The notes under the pieces were generated by a model. The model worked only from the letters and a program-made list of their open reading frames with translations, was not told the DNA's origin and did not search any database. Below are positions 51,519 through 61,004 of a DNA stretch of 64,000 nt, piece after piece. The stretch is from Acidobacteriota bacterium. Its GTDB lineage: Bacteria > Acidobacteriota > Vicinamibacteria > Vicinamibacterales > UBA2999. The stretch's first letter is position 1. Each line of letters opens with the position of its first letter. A program made the translations under genes and the position numbers. The DNA lies in assembly GCA_016871195.1 (NCBI GenBank), contig VFZN01000014.1, forward strand, positions 21,682 through 85,681, written 5' to 3'.

Positions 51519-52064
51519 ATGACGTCGCTACCCGACATTGACGCGCTGCTCCAACGCGATGGGCGCGTGCCGCCGTTCTCGGAGTCATCCTGGTTCGATC
51601 ATGTCGAGCGTGTGGTGGCCACGCTCGACGTCGGTCCAGGCACGCGCGTGTGGGACGTCACGTGCGGCGCAGGGTCATTCCTCTGGCCGCTGGCGCAGAA
51701 CGGCTACATTGTGGGTGGATGCGACGGGTCGCCCGAGCGGCTACAGACCGCCAGCACTGCCATTCCCGGAGGTGTCTTCGCGGTCTCAGAGCCCTGGGCA
51801 TTCAATCCCGCCGATCCGGTCGATGTCGTGGTCGCCAGTCGTGGATTCAGCGACTGCAGTTCCAGCGATCAGGCCCGGGGAATGGTGGCGCGCATGCTCG
51901 CGAAAGCGACGCATGCGGTCGCCTTTCTCGACATCGATGAAGAGCAGGCGCCAGCCGGCGTCGACCGGGTACGCCTGTTCCGAATGCTTGCCGAGCTCGG
52001 CGCGGGTTCTGTGCAGTTTGAACACGACGCAACCGGGCGACTGATGGCGTTCGTGAAAGTGTAA
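51519..52064 (+). CDS. Small SAM-dependent methyltransferase-like protein
   Basis: A 181-aa cytoplasmic protein with a class I methyltransferase fold. Motif I is TRVWDVTCGAGSFLWPLAQNG, followed by IVGGCDGSPERLQTA (acidic residue at strand 2) and a strand-4 region PVDVVVASRGFSD. The C-terminal strands are short (ATHAVAFLDIDEEQ, GAGSVQFEHDATGRLMAFVKV), so the substrate-binding part is small. The target is unknown. It starts 6 nt after mobA and is followed at once by a strong terminator hairpin, so it ends the plus-strand transcript. Confidence 0.75.
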   Translation: MTSLPDIDALLQRDGRVPPFSESSWFDHVERVVATLDVGPGTRVWDVTCGAGSFLWPLAQNGYIVGGCDGSPERLQTASTAIPGGVFAVSEPWAFNPADPVDVVVASRGFSDCSSSDQARGMVARMLAKATHAVAFLDIDEEQAPAGVDRVRLFRMLAELGAGSVQFEHDATGRLMAFVKV

Positions 52065-52065
52065 A

Positions 52066-52095
52066 GGCCCCGAGTCCTGTGCAAGGATCGGGGCC
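52066..52095. terminator. Strong terminator hairpin between convergent transcripts
   Basis: GGCCCCGA (52066-52073) pairs perfectly with TCGGGGCC (52088-52095); TCCT and AGGA inside extend the stem. It begins 2 nt after the methyltransferase stop. It should also end the respiratory operon arriving from the other strand. Confidence 0.75.
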
Positions 52096-52175
52096 CTCTG
52101 AGTTGTGTCTGCACCGTGATTGCGTGGTGCCCGTCACTGTCGTCTGACCAGCCGCCCTCAGGCGACCCCGCACGC

Positions 52176-52481
52176 TCAGTGCATCAGCTTCGGAATCGCC
52201 ACCCAGCCGCGCGTGGCAAAATCCATCAGCGTTTCCGTCAGCAGAATCGTCAGGAAGAACAGGCTCGTCGCAACCACAAGCTTGATCATCTTGCTGCTGT
52301 ACTTCACGTGCATGAAGAACAGCACGACCAGGGTGGCCTTCAGCGTGGCGATGGCGAGAGCCACCGGCGCGTTCAGGTTGCCAAGGTTGACGAATGCTGC
52401 AGCGACGGTGACGGCCGTCAGCACCATCAGCGCGCCGAAGATCGAGATGTAGAGGCTCTTGGGAGCAATGTGCACCGACAT
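52176..52481 (-). CDS. ctaF: Cytochrome c oxidase subunit IV
   Basis: A 101-aa membrane protein with three hydrophobic helices (SLYISIFGALMVLTAVTV; NAPVALAIATLKATLVVLFF; KLVVATSLFFLTILLTETLM). The motif ATLKATLVVLFFMHVKYS is the hallmark of bacterial cytochrome oxidase subunit IV (prokaryotic COX4). It is an accessory subunit of the caa3 oxidase. The ATG at 52481 is 2 nt after the subunit III stop; the longer frame to 52721 lies inside subunit III and is spurious. It is the last gene of the operon. Confidence 0.9.
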   Translation of the reverse strand: MSVHIAPKSLYISIFGALMVLTAVTVAAAFVNLGNLNAPVALAIATLKATLVVLFFMHVKYSSKMIKLVVATSLFFLTILLTETLMDFATRGWVAIPKLMH

Positions 52482-52483
52482 GA

Positions 52484-53167
52484 CTAGTTGTGCCTCTCGA
52501 CGAGATACAGCAGGGGGAACAGGTAAATCCAGACGAGGTCGACGAAGTGCCAGTACAGGCCCGTCATTTCCACGGGCGTGTGATAGCTCTCGTTGAACCG
52601 GCCTTGTGCAGCCATGCGCGTGATGACCGCCAGAATCACGATGCCCACGATCATGTGGACGGCGTGCAGCCCGGTCATTGTGAAGTAGAGGCTGTAGAAG
52701 ATCTGCTCCTGCGCCGCCCACTGGCTCGTCGAATGAAAGTTCGGGCCGGGCACGTGACCCACCTCAAACTTGTGTGAATACTCGATGACCTTCACGCCGA
52801 GGAAAACGGCGCCGAGAAACATCGTCAGAATCAGCCAGCGCACCGTCCCGCTGCTGCTGCCGGTCTGGGCCGCGCGCACCGCAAAGGCCATCGTCAGCGA
52901 GCTGCCGATCAGTACGACAGTGTTGAAGCCCCCGAGCACGAGGTCGAGGTCACGACTCGCCTCGGCGAACGCGTCGAAGTACCACATGCGGTACAGCAGG
53001 TAGGCGAAGAAGATGCCGCCGAAGAACAGGACTTCGGTCAGCAGGAACAGCCACATCCCGAAGGTGCTGGCTTCCTTCTGCTGCTGCATCGTCTCGAAGT
53101 GATGCTGCAGCTCAGGGTGGTGCACGGCGTGGCCGTGCGCGTCCGCGTGTGCGACCGCGTTAGACAA
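52484..53167 (-). CDS. ctaE: Cytochrome c oxidase subunit III
   Basis: A 227-aa inner-membrane subunit. It has the family segments [24 protein letters not shown] (with the conserved Glu), [14 protein letters not shown] [20 protein letters not shown] and the C-terminal [18 protein letters not shown]. Five to seven helices are visible, and the N-terminus is His-rich. The start codon is TTG, overlapping the subunit I stop; GGAGG lies 6 nt upstream, which supports it. It is translationally coupled to ctaD. Confidence 0.94.
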   Translation of the reverse strand: MSNAVAHADAHGHAVHHPELQHHFETMQQQKEASTFGMWLFLLTEVLFFGGIFFAYLLYRMWYFDAFAEASRDLDLVLGGFNTVVLIGSSLTMAFAVRAAQTGSSSGTVRWLILTMFLGAVFLGVKVIEYSHKFEVGHVPGPNFHSTSQWAAQEQIFYSLYFTMTGLHAVHMIVGIVILAVITRMAAQGRFNESYHTPVEMTGLYWHFVDLVWIYLFPLLYLVERHN

Positions 53168-54785
53168 GGTTCGCCTCCCGAGCGACGTGCGGCGTGTATT
53201 CGTAGGGCTCGGCGGGGACGACCGGCGGCTCTGTAAAGTTGGCGGTCACCGGCGGTGACTGCGTCTGCCACTCGAGCCCGCTGGCACCCCACGGATTGGG
53301 ACCGGCAGCCTTTCCGCGAGTCAGCGAGTAGGTCAGATAGATGACGGGCAGGATGTAGCCGATGCCCAGTACACCGGCACCCGCCGAGGACATGATGTTC
53401 AGCACCTGGAACTCATCGGGATACGCATGGTAGCGGCGCGGCATGCCCATGTAGCCCAGGATGAACTGCGGGAAGAAGGTCAGGTTGAAGCCGACGAACA
53501 CGAGGATGGCACTCATGCGCGCGCCAAACTCCGAATACATGCGCCCGGTCATCTTCGGCCACCAGAAGTGAATGCCGCCGATGTAGCCCATGATAGCGCC
53601 GCCCACCATGATGTAGTGGAAGTGCGCCACCACAAAGTACGTGTCGTGCAGGTGAATGTCGGTACCGAGCGTCGCCAGGAACAGGCCTGTCAGCCCGCCG
53701 ACGAGGAACAGGCCCATGAAACCGTAGGCATACAGCATCGGGGGTTCGAATGAGATGCTGCCCTTCCAGAGGGTGGCGGTCCAGTTGAACACCTTCACCG
53801 CTGAGGGAATGGCGACCGAGAAGCTCAGGAACGAGAACACCAGTGCCGAGTATGGAGAGATGCCCGCCACAAACATGTGGTGCGCCCAGACGATAAAGCC
53901 GAACACGGCGATGGCCAGCGATGAGAAGGCCACGAAGCTGTAGCCGAAAATCGTCTTGCGCGTGAAGGTCGAGATGAGTTCGCTCATCACGCCCAGCGCC
54001 GGCACGATCATGATGTAGACGGCCGGATGCGAGTAGAACCAGAAGAGGTGCTGGAACAGCACCGGATCGCCGCCGCGCACCGGATCAAAGATGCCGAAGC
54101 CGAAGGCGCGCTCGACGAACACCATGATGATCGTGATCGCCACAACCGGCGTGCCGAGCACCTGGATGAGGCTCGTGGCATAGTGCGCCCACACAAACAG
54201 GGGTAGCTTGAACCACGACAGGCCTGGGGCCCGCATCCGGTGAATGGTGACGATGAAGTTGAGCCCCGTGAGGATGGACGAGAAGCCCGAAATAAAGACG
54301 CCCAGCGCGGTGGGCACCACGTTGGTGTTTGACGAGAACGAGCTGAACGGCGTGTAGAACGTCCAGCCGGTGTCAACGCCCCCCGAGAATAGGGCGTAGA
54401 AGAAGAACGCCGCGCCGAGCCAGAAAATGTAGAGGCTCAGGAGGTTGATGCGCGGGAACGCCAGATCTTTTGCCCCGACCATCGGCGGGATCAGGAAGTT
54501 GCCCAGCACCGCCGGTGTCGACGGAATCAGGAAGAAGAACACCATCACGACGCCGTGCATGGTGAAGAACTTGTTGTAGGTATCGGCCAGGAACAGGTCA
54601 CCCTGCGGGGTCATCAGTTCGAGGCGCACGCCCGCGGCAAAGAAGCCGCCGAGAGCGAACATCACCGTGATCGAGATAAGATACATCATCGCGATCCGCT
54701 TGTGATCTTTCGTGAGCAGCCACGACTTGAGGCCGTGGCCGTCGTTCAGATAGTGGTGGTCGGGGAGCTTGAGCGTATCGAGCAT
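53160..54785 (-). CDS. ctaD: Cytochrome c oxidase subunit I (caa3 type, A2 class)
   Basis: The 541-aa catalytic haem-copper subunit that reduces oxygen and pumps protons. The low-spin haem ligand region is [12 protein letters not shown], the CuB ligands lie in [13 protein letters not shown] and [10 protein letters not shown], and [17 protein letters not shown] carries the high-spin haem histidine. The segment YSHPAV instead of GHPEV places it in the A2 class, in which the D-channel glutamate is absent. Twelve helices are visible. It starts 2 nt after the subunit II stop and overlaps subunit III by 8 nt, so the genes are tightly coupled. Confidence 0.95.
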   Translation of the reverse strand: MLDTLKLPDHHYLNDGHGLKSWLLTKDHKRIAMMYLISITVMFALGGFFAAGVRLELMTPQGDLFLADTYNKFFTMHGVVMVFFFLIPSTPAVLGNFLIPPMVGAKDLAFPRINLLSLYIFWLGAAFFFYALFSGGVDTGWTFYTPFSSFSSNTNVVPTALGVFISGFSSILTGLNFIVTIHRMRAPGLSWFKLPLFVWAHYATSLIQVLGTPVVAITIIMVFVERAFGFGIFDPVRGGDPVLFQHLFWFYSHPAVYIMIVPALGVMSELISTFTRKTIFGYSFVAFSSLAIAVFGFIVWAHHMFVAGISPYSALVFSFLSFSVAIPSAVKVFNWTATLWKGSISFEPPMLYAYGFMGLFLVGGLTGLFLATLGTDIHLHDTYFVVAHFHYIMVGGAIMGYIGGIHFWWPKMTGRMYSEFGARMSAILVFVGFNLTFFPQFILGYMGMPRRYHAYPDEFQVLNIMSSAGAGVLGIGYILPVIYLTYSLTRGKAAGPNPWGASGLEWQTQSPPVTANFTEPPVVPAEPYEYTPHVAREANLV

Positions 54786-54787
54786 GG

Positions 54788-55816
54788 CTAGTTCTTTCCG
54801 CCCGTCGCCGAGGGCGTCTGCATACCATCCGTCGTGGCCGTCGATGCGGCCGGAGCCGCCGCCGGTGCCGGAGTCGGCCTGGCTGCCGGCGACTTCGTCT
54901 TAACGTACTCCACGAGCGCGACCAGGTTCTCTTCGTTGATCAGACCCTGGAAGGCCGGCATCAGCGGCTGGTAGCCCTTCACGATCTTCGCCTGCGAGTT
55001 GATGATGGATTCGCGCAGGTAGTTCTCGTCGCGGACGACCGTGGTGCCGTCCGCCAGTTCAGCCGTGGCACCGACGATGTTGGCCAGCGAGGGCCCGCGG
55101 CCCTGACCGCTGTCCATGTGGCAGGTGCTGCACGCCAATTCGCTGAACAGCTTCTCGCCGCGCTCCGCCAGTGTGCCGCCGACCGACCCGCCGGCCAGCC
55201 AGGCCTGATATTCCTGCGGCTCCATTACCACCACGCTGCCGATCATCCCCGAGTGGTTGGTGCCGCAATACTCGGTGCAGAAGATATGGTAGGTGCCTGT
55301 CTTGGTGGCCTCGAACCACAACTGGGAGTAACGCCCGGGGATGGCGTCCATCTTGGTGCGGAACGACGGGAAGTAGAGGCTGTGCAGCACGTCTTCGGAC
55401 GTGATGAGCACCTTCACCGCCTTGCCCAGCGGCACATGCAGTTCGTTGATCTCTCGGGCGCCTTCGGGATGCTGGAACTTCCACATCCACTGCTTGCCCA
55501 CCGCATACACCGTCATGGTTTCGGCAGGTGGCACGCGCATCTCGAAGAAGGCCTGGGCACCCCATCCGAACATCACCATCGAGATGATGGTCGGAATGAT
55601 GCTCCACAGCAGTTCCAGCGCGAGGTTACCCTCGATGCGCTCACCCACCTCGCCGGGCTTCTTCTGCTTGAAGATGATCCCGAACGCAACCATCGCGATG
55701 ATGACGGCCACGCCGAAAAACACGCTGACCGCGATGATGAACAGGTAGAGGTTGTCGACGTTCGTTGCGAACGACGATGCCGCTTCCGGAAACAGAGGAA
55801 CGCCTTTTGAACTCAT
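54788..55816 (-). CDS. ctaC: Cytochrome c oxidase subunit II with fused cytochrome c (caa3)
   Basis: A 342-aa subunit. Two N-terminal helices ([43 protein letters not shown]) anchor the cupredoxin domain, which holds the CuA site: [12 protein letters not shown], with an earlier histidine in HSLYFPSF. A fused class I cytochrome c domain (about residues 225-310) has the haem motif CSTCH and a distal methionine in PLMPAFQG. The protein therefore accepts electrons directly from complex III or a cytochrome c. An Ala/Pro-rich tail ends it. I chose the ATG at 55816, 4 nt after the SCO stop; an ATG 8 codons upstream would overlap the SCO gene. Confidence 0.93.
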   Translation of the reverse strand: MSSKGVPLFPEAASSFATNVDNLYLFIIAVSVFFGVAVIIAMVAFGIIFKQKKPGEVGERIEGNLALELLWSIIPTIISMVMFGWGAQAFFEMRVPPAETMTVYAVGKQWMWKFQHPEGAREINELHVPLGKAVKVLITSEDVLHSLYFPSFRTKMDAIPGRYSQLWFEATKTGTYHIFCTEYCGTNHSGMIGSVVVMEPQEYQAWLAGGSVGGTLAERGEKLFSELACSTCHMDSGQGRGPSLANIVGATAELADGTTVVRDENYLRESIINSQAKIVKGYQPLMPAFQGLINEENLVALVEYVKTKSPAARPTPAPAAAPAASTATTDGMQTPSATGGKN

Positions 55817-55820
55817 AATG

Positions 55821-56678
55821 TCAGTGCCTGACGCGCTCATCGCGTCTGAGGGCGACCACCACAAACCCCGCCAGCGCCAGCAGCGTGAAGACGCCGCCCA
55901 GGCGGATCGCCCTCATCGCCACGAAGGAATACGACCCGCTCTTCGGATCGTAGTGATAGCAGTAGAGCAGCACCTGGTCGACGATTGACCCGACGCGACC
56001 GGCCGACGATTCAATCAGCGCGAACTTCAGGTCGCGCGGCGCATACTCGATGCCGTAGAAGTAACGCGACAGCTTGCCTTCAGGAGTGGCCACGACGAAT
56101 CCGCTCGCGTGGGCATACTGCTGTGTCGCGTCGTCCCAGGTGTACTTGAAGCCCGCGGCGTCGGTCAGCGCCCGAATCGAGGCCTCGTCGCCCGTCAGGA
56201 AATGGAAGCCCGAGGCCGATCCCGAGCGCCCGTATCGGTCAACATGCGCAGCCTTCTTGGCCGCGGCCGCCATGGGAGTGTCGCGGGGATCGAAACTGAC
56301 CGCCACCACCTCGAAGTCGCGACCGACCGTTTCGTCGAGAGCGATCAGCGAGCTGGTCACACCCGTCAGCACCTGGGTGCACAGCATTGTGCAGGTGTAA
56401 TACACGAACGTCAGCACCACGGGCCGACGCTTGAAATAGTCACCGAGTGTGACACTCGCACCGGTTTCGTCCCTGAAGGCAAGGTGCAGCGGCAGCTGGG
56501 TATTCAGTCGCTGCTCGAAGTCGACCTTCCTGAGCTCGCCCGGCATCTGCGACGAAGGCAGGCCGGTCTGGGGCTGGATGCCCTGGCCTCCCGTCTGAGC
56601 AGACGACACCGTCGCCGACGCGAGCACCAGAAGGCTCGCCATCAGCATCGCTGTCCATTGTCTGCCCTGCGTCTGCAT
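55821..56678 (-). CDS. SCO-family copper chaperone
   Basis: A 285-aa membrane-anchored, thioredoxin-like protein that delivers copper to the CuA site of subunit II. It has a signal peptide (MLMASLLVLASATVSSAQ), the copper-binding CTMLC (C-x3-C) in VLTFVYYTCTMLC, VAVSFDPRDTP, and a histidine in QQYAHASGF at the usual ligand position. A C-terminal helix (GGVFTLLALAGFVVVAL) is unusual for SCO proteins and would anchor it from the other end. The ATG at 56678 is accepted; 56648 is possible. It is immediately upstream of ctaC. Confidence 0.9.
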   Translation of the reverse strand: MQTQGRQWTAMLMASLLVLASATVSSAQTGGQGIQPQTGLPSSQMPGELRKVDFEQRLNTQLPLHLAFRDETGASVTLGDYFKRRPVVLTFVYYTCTMLCTQVLTGVTSSLIALDETVGRDFEVVAVSFDPRDTPMAAAAKKAAHVDRYGRSGSASGFHFLTGDEASIRALTDAAGFKYTWDDATQQYAHASGFVVATPEGKLSRYFYGIEYAPRDLKFALIESSAGRVGSIVDQVLLYCYHYDPKSGSYSFVAMRAIRLGGVFTLLALAGFVVVALRRDERVRH

Positions 56679-56699
56679 CGTCTGTCTCTGCCGTGCCGA

Positions 56700-57173
56700 C
56701 TAGCGTGCGGCCACCGTCCGGCCGGCGGAGCTGTCCTGCACCACCGGCGTCGAGGTCACGCCTTCGCTGCGTGTGTTGAGCTGCTGCGTCCGCACAATCT
56801 CCATCGCGCGTTCGATGGGAATGTGCACCATGCCGCCGTCCTTGTCCGTCCAGCCATACGAGTTGAGCTTCTCGTTCTGGCCCTGCTTCAGCAGATAGAC
56901 ATCCTTGAACGGCTGCGTCTGCAGGCGCGGCGCAGGCGGCGTCTGGTCATGCCCGGCCGCCAGCGGATACTGCTGCGTGGTGGTGTCCTTGGCAATGCGC
57001 TGCTGCTCGAACAGGTAGTAGGTGCCGTAGACGATACCCAGCGACAGCACCATCGCCACAGCCAGCCACATCGCAAACGTGTAGCCGACCGACGTGTCGA
57101 TGTCGGTGTGTTCGTACCCGGCGCCCGGTGGCGTCGGTCCGTATTCGTCGTCGTGCTCGTGTTCAGTGGACAT
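56700..57173 (-). CDS. Small membrane protein between complex III and oxidase genes
   Basis: A 157-aa protein with one transmembrane helix (FAMWLAVAMVLSLGIVYGTYYLF) and an acidic, His-rich N-terminus. The soluble part contains the pattern PPAPRLQTQPFKDVYLLKQGQNEKLNSYGW, then VHIPIERAMEIV. Proteins with this 'PPxPRLQ...LNSYGWxD...IPIxRAM' pattern sit beside alternative complex III and cytochrome oxidase genes in several phyla, from memory, without an assigned function. It may link the two complexes or aid assembly (inference). Its start overlaps the end of actF by 11 nt, so expression is coupled to the complex. Confidence 0.8.
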   Translation of the reverse strand: MSTEHEHDDEYGPTPPGAGYEHTDIDTSVGYTFAMWLAVAMVLSLGIVYGTYYLFEQQRIAKDTTTQQYPLAAGHDQTPPAPRLQTQPFKDVYLLKQGQNEKLNSYGWTDKDGGMVHIPIERAMEIVRTQQLNTRSEGVTSTPVVQDSSAGRTVAAR

Positions 57174-58344
57174 GATGCGTCAGCGCCTTTTCAAGACCCG
57201 CATCGTTGAGCGGGAGCAGCGGATGGCTCTTCAGCCGCATGGCGTACAGCGTCAGGAAAACGCCACCAAGGGCAATCGGCAGGGCCACGTCGATCACGGA
57301 CGCACTCAGCGTCTTGTGGAACTCGGGCGCCACCTGCCAGTAATAGTCGACCACGCGCATCACCAGCAGCCACACCGCGATGACGCGCAGCGAACCGATG
57401 CCGCGTTTGACATCACGCGACAGCAGCAGCGCATACGGCACCGCAAAGTGCAGGGCCATCAGCGCGTAGGTGACATATTCATAGCCGCCGTTGTTGCGGT
57501 CGATGTAGTGCGGCGCCTCTTCCTGGAGGTTCGCCGAGTAGACAATCAGATACTGCGAGAACATCAGATAGGTCCACAGCATCAGGAAGGCGAACAGGAA
57601 CTTGCCGAGGTCGTGGAAGTGATGGCTCGTGAGCACGTGGCTCATTGGTGCAGTCTTCGACAGCATCACCAGCACCGAAATGCCAAGGGCGAAGGCAGCC
57701 AGCCCCTGACCGGCCATGAACAGCGGCCCCCACATCGTCGAGAACCAGTGCGGGTTGACCGACATCAGCCAGTCAGTAACGGCAAAGGTCACCGTCAGCG
57801 TGTAGACCACGAGGCCCCCACCCGACAGGTACGCCATCTTGTCGGCCAGACCGGGGTCACCAGTCTCGTCCTGCTGCTTCGACCACTTGAGCAGTGTCTG
57901 GCTGATGAGAATCCACGCGGCGAAGTAGAACACCGTGCGGCCCAGGAAGAACGGCGTGTTGAGATACGGCGCCTTGGCCGCGATGATCGCGTCGGCCTCA
58001 GCGGCGCCCTCGTGCGACCAGTGATACAGGTCGTGCATCCCCAGATAAATCGGGATGAACAGCACCGCCATCACCGGCAGGGTGCTGGCCGCCGCCTCGA
58101 GGGGCCGCCGCAGCACCACGCCCCACGCGCCGCCCGACAGGTGCTGCACCATCAGCAGCGCCATGCTGCCGAGCGCCACGCCCAGCCAGAACGTCCACGC
58201 CACCAGGTAGGCCTGATAGAACCGGTCGAGTCCGGTCATCGAGTAGCCGACACCGGTCAGGACCAACCCCACCACCACGGCGGCGATGCCCAGTTTCTGC
58301 AGCCCTGACACACTCTCGGGCGAGTGATAAGTGTCCGTCGTCAT
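57163..58344 (-). CDS. actF: Alternative complex III subunit ActF
   Basis: A 393-aa polytopic membrane subunit of the quinol:cytochrome c oxidoreductase. About ten helices are visible. Segments such as FYQAYLVAWTFWLGVALGS, GLGSMALLMVQHLSGG-like ALLMVQHLSGGAWG, YHWSHEG, DWLMSVNPHWFSTMWG and LMLWTYLMFSQYLIVYSANL are typical of ActF, an NrfD-related quinol-binding family. The ATG at 58344 is chosen; the frame to 58494 lies in actE and is Arg/Pro-rich. It follows actE after 58 bp without a strong ribosome binding site. Confidence 0.92.
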   Translation of the reverse strand: MTTDTYHSPESVSGLQKLGIAAVVVGLVLTGVGYSMTGLDRFYQAYLVAWTFWLGVALGSMALLMVQHLSGGAWGVVLRRPLEAAASTLPVMAVLFIPIYLGMHDLYHWSHEGAAEADAIIAAKAPYLNTPFFLGRTVFYFAAWILISQTLLKWSKQQDETGDPGLADKMAYLSGGGLVVYTLTVTFAVTDWLMSVNPHWFSTMWGPLFMAGQGLAAFALGISVLVMLSKTAPMSHVLTSHHFHDLGKFLFAFLMLWTYLMFSQYLIVYSANLQEEAPHYIDRNNGGYEYVTYALMALHFAVPYALLLSRDVKRGIGSLRVIAVWLLVMRVVDYYWQVAPEFHKTLSASVIDVALPIALGGVFLTLYAMRLKSHPLLPLNDAGLEKALTHHVH

Positions 58345-58402
58345 TCGCTTCGTCTCACTGGCGTCGGCGTGATTGCCCGTTGCCTGAATCCGCTCGTCGT
58401 TG

Positions 58403-59008
58403 CTAGTGCGCGGCCGGAGCCGCAGCGGCCGGGGCGGCTGCGGGTCGGTCGAGCTCGGCCCGTTTGTCCGCCGGCACTTCGGCGACCGGTGCATGCTGGC
58501 TCAATTGCAGCGCGCGCACGTAGGCCACAATCAGCCACCGGTCACGCGCCGGAATCTGTTCGGCGTAGCCCTGCATGGCGCCAAAGCCATTCGTGGCCAC
58601 GTCGTAGAGATAGCCGATGCGGACCGTGCGCAGGCGTTCGTCGTGGAAGGTCGCCGCACGACGCAGGCCGCGCTGAACCACCATCCCCTGACCGTCACCG
58701 AGAATGCCGTGGCACGGCGTGCAATACACCGTGAAGCGATCGCGGCCACGCTGCATGTCCTGCGCCGTGACCGGCATCGGAATCTGCTCGGTCGGCAAGC
58801 CGTCGGCCTGGCGCCCGGTGTAGAACTCGTCATCGGCACGTTCCCATCCGCGGGCCACGGTGCCGCTCGGCGTTTCGCGCGACGCACGTCCGTCGGCATA
58901 GAAGCTGTTGGCTTCATACGCCTCATACCGCGGCGCATTGTGCATATCCTGACGGCAGGCGCCGACGCCCAGCGCCAGCAGCACCACGAAGATCACGTTA
59001 GGCCGCAA
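58403..59008 (-). CDS. actE: Alternative complex III subunit ActE, monohaem cytochrome c lipoprotein
   Basis: A 201-aa exported lipoprotein with one haem. The N-terminus MRPNVIFVVLLALGVGAC gives lipobox VGAC. The haem motif is CTPCH in FTVYCTPCHGILGDGQGMV, and a possible distal Met lies in GAMQGYAEQIPARDRW. It passes electrons from the complex to oxidase or soluble cytochrome c. The start is taken as TTG at 59008 because GGGAG lies 9 nt upstream and the signal peptide is complete; it overlaps the actD stop by 11 nt. The longer frame to 59089 reads into actD and is rejected. An Ala-rich tail ends the protein. Confidence 0.9.
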   Translation of the reverse strand: MRPNVIFVVLLALGVGACRQDMHNAPRYEAYEANSFYADGRASRETPSGTVARGWERADDEFYTGRQADGLPTEQIPMPVTAQDMQRGRDRFTVYCTPCHGILGDGQGMVVQRGLRRAATFHDERLRTVRIGYLYDVATNGFGAMQGYAEQIPARDRWLIVAYVRALQLSQHAPVAEVPADKRAELDRPAAAPAAAAPAAH

Positions 59009-59549
59009 CGTCGTACACTCCCTTCGCACCCTGGTCGCTGAGGAACCGGGTGGTCGCCCCGTGGTCAAACCGGGGGTCGGTCGTCTCAATCACCAGGAAG
59101 AACTTGTCCGAGCTTGCCATCGAGAACCGCTCGACGTTGAAGACCGGATGGTACGGCTGCGGCAGACCGTTCAGCGCAAACATGCCGATGGCGGCCGTGA
59201 GTGCCGAGAACAGAATCGTCAGCTCGTAGCTCGGTATAACAAACGCCGGCCACGTCGCATACGGCCGCCCGCCGATGTTCATCGGATACTCGATGACCGA
59301 GGCCCAATACTGCAGCGTGAACCCGGCGGCCATGCCGCTGAGACCGCCCATCAGCACAAAGCGGCTGAGCGTCGTCCGCTTCTTGTGGATGATGTCGTTC
59401 AGTTCTTCGATGGGAATCGGCGAATAGGCTTCCATGACGGTATAGCCCGCCGTCACCGCCTGCTTCGACGCGTCCACCAGGGCCTGCACCGAGTCAAACT
59501 CGGCCATCACCCCATACATCGGATTTTCCCGTGCCGTTCCGTGTGGCAT
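58998..59549 (-). CDS. actD: Alternative complex III subunit ActD (DUF3341)
   Basis: A 183-aa membrane subunit with two helices (FVLMGGLSGMAAGFTLQYW; ELTILFSALTAAIGMFAL) and the DUF3341 signatures YGVMAEFDSVQALVDAS, GYTVMEAYSPIPIEEL and PVFNVERFSMASSDKFFLVIE. It is part of the membrane arm. The ATG at 59549 (MPHGTARENPMYGV) is preferred over 59573. It lies 51 bp after actC and overlaps actE at its end. Confidence 0.92.
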   Translation of the reverse strand: MPHGTARENPMYGVMAEFDSVQALVDASKQAVTAGYTVMEAYSPIPIEELNDIIHKKRTTLSRFVLMGGLSGMAAGFTLQYWASVIEYPMNIGGRPYATWPAFVIPSYELTILFSALTAAIGMFALNGLPQPYHPVFNVERFSMASSDKFFLVIETTDPRFDHGATTRFLSDQGAKGVYDVAA

Positions 59550-59600
59550 AGCACTCTTTCGTCCGCAGGCCACCGTGGCCCGCGCAGTGTCTGGTCCGCC

Positions 59601-61003
59601 TCAGTTTCCGTGCCCGTGTTCGCTCTTCACCTTCGCCTGCGGCAGCAGCGTGCGCACCTCGAACATCGAGATCATCGGCACAAACCGCATGAACAGGAAG
59701 AACAGCGTCAGGAACAGCCCAATCGTGCCGACGAAGGTCATGAAGTCCCACTGCGTCGGGTAATACATGCCCCAGCTGCCCGGCACAAAGTCGCGGTGCA
59801 GCGTCGTCACGAGAATGACGAAGCGCTCGAGCCACATGCCCACGCTCACAAAGAGCGACATGACAAACAGCAGCTTGAGGTTCGCGCGCACCTTCTGGAA
59901 CCAGAGGAACTGAATCATGCCCGCATTGATCGCGATCAGCATCCAGTACGACCAGGCATACGGGCCGGTCATGCGGTTCCAGATCATGAACTGCTCATAC
60001 GGATTCGAGCTATACCAGCCGTAGAAGGCTTCCATCGCGTACCCGTAGGCCACCATCATCCCCGTCGCCAGCATGACTTTCGCCATGTTGTCGATGTGCC
60101 GCATCGTGATGAAATCTTCGAGCTTGTAGGCCACGCGCAGCGGAATCGCCAGCGTCAGCACCATCGCAAAGCCGGCATAGATGGCGCCCGCGACAAAGTA
60201 GGGCGGGAAGATCGTGGCGTGCCAGCCTGGCAGCACCGACACGGCGAAGTCAAAGCTGACGACCGTGTGCACCGACAGCACGAGGGGCGTCGACAGGCCC
60301 GCGAGAATCAGCGAGGCCACTTCATACCGGTGCCAGTGGCGGGCCGATCCGCGCCATCCCAGCGACAGCACGCCGTAGACGCGCTTCTTGGTCATCGACA
60401 CGGCGCGATCGCGCATGGTCGCCATGTCAGGCACCATGCCGACGTACCAGAACACAATCGACACGGTCGCGTAGGTCGTCACCGCAAACACGTCCCAGAT
60501 GAGCGGGCTGCGGAACTGCGGCCAGAGGCCCATGGTGTTCGGATACGGGAAGAGCCAGTACGCGGCCAGCCACGGACGGCCCGTGTGGAACAGAGGGAAG
60601 ATGGCCGCACAGGCCACGGCGAAGATCGTCATCGCCTCTGCAAAGCGGCTGATCGACATGCGCCACTGCTGCTTGAACAGCAGCAGAATCGCCGAAATCA
60701 GCGTGCCGGCGTGGCCGATGCCGATCCACCAGACGAAGTTGATGATGTCAAACGCCCAGCCGACCGGGACGTTGTTGCCCCAGATACCGACGCCGGTCAT
60801 GACCAGCTTGCCGAGCGCCGCCTGCAGCATCATGAACAGCCCGAAGGCGCCCATGAAACCGAGCACCCAGCCGATGGGCGTGCGCTTCGCCAGCGGAATC
60901 TGCGCAACCGCTTCGGTGATCGTCTCGAAGTCATGCCCCGGTGCCAGCACCGGTGCATTCAGCGAGGCCGAGGAACTGCCGTGTCCGTGAACGTTGTTCG
61001 CCA

Positions 61004-61004
<1 letters not shown>
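59601..61004 (-). CDS. actC: Alternative complex III subunit ActC (NrfD/polysulfide-reductase-like)
   Basis: A 467-aa polytopic subunit with about ten helices that holds the quinol site. Typical segments are PIGWVLGFMGAFGLFMML, NFVWWIGIGHAGTLISAILLL, the QWRMSISRFAEAMTIFAV region, and EAFYGWYSSNPYEQFMI. It is a member of the NrfD family. The ATG shares one base with the actB stop (TGATG), so translation is coupled. Length fits ActC. Confidence 0.93.

Noticed and set aside
57094..58308. 404-codon plus-strand open frame
   Set aside because: Antisense of actF; composition typical of reverse-strand GC frames.
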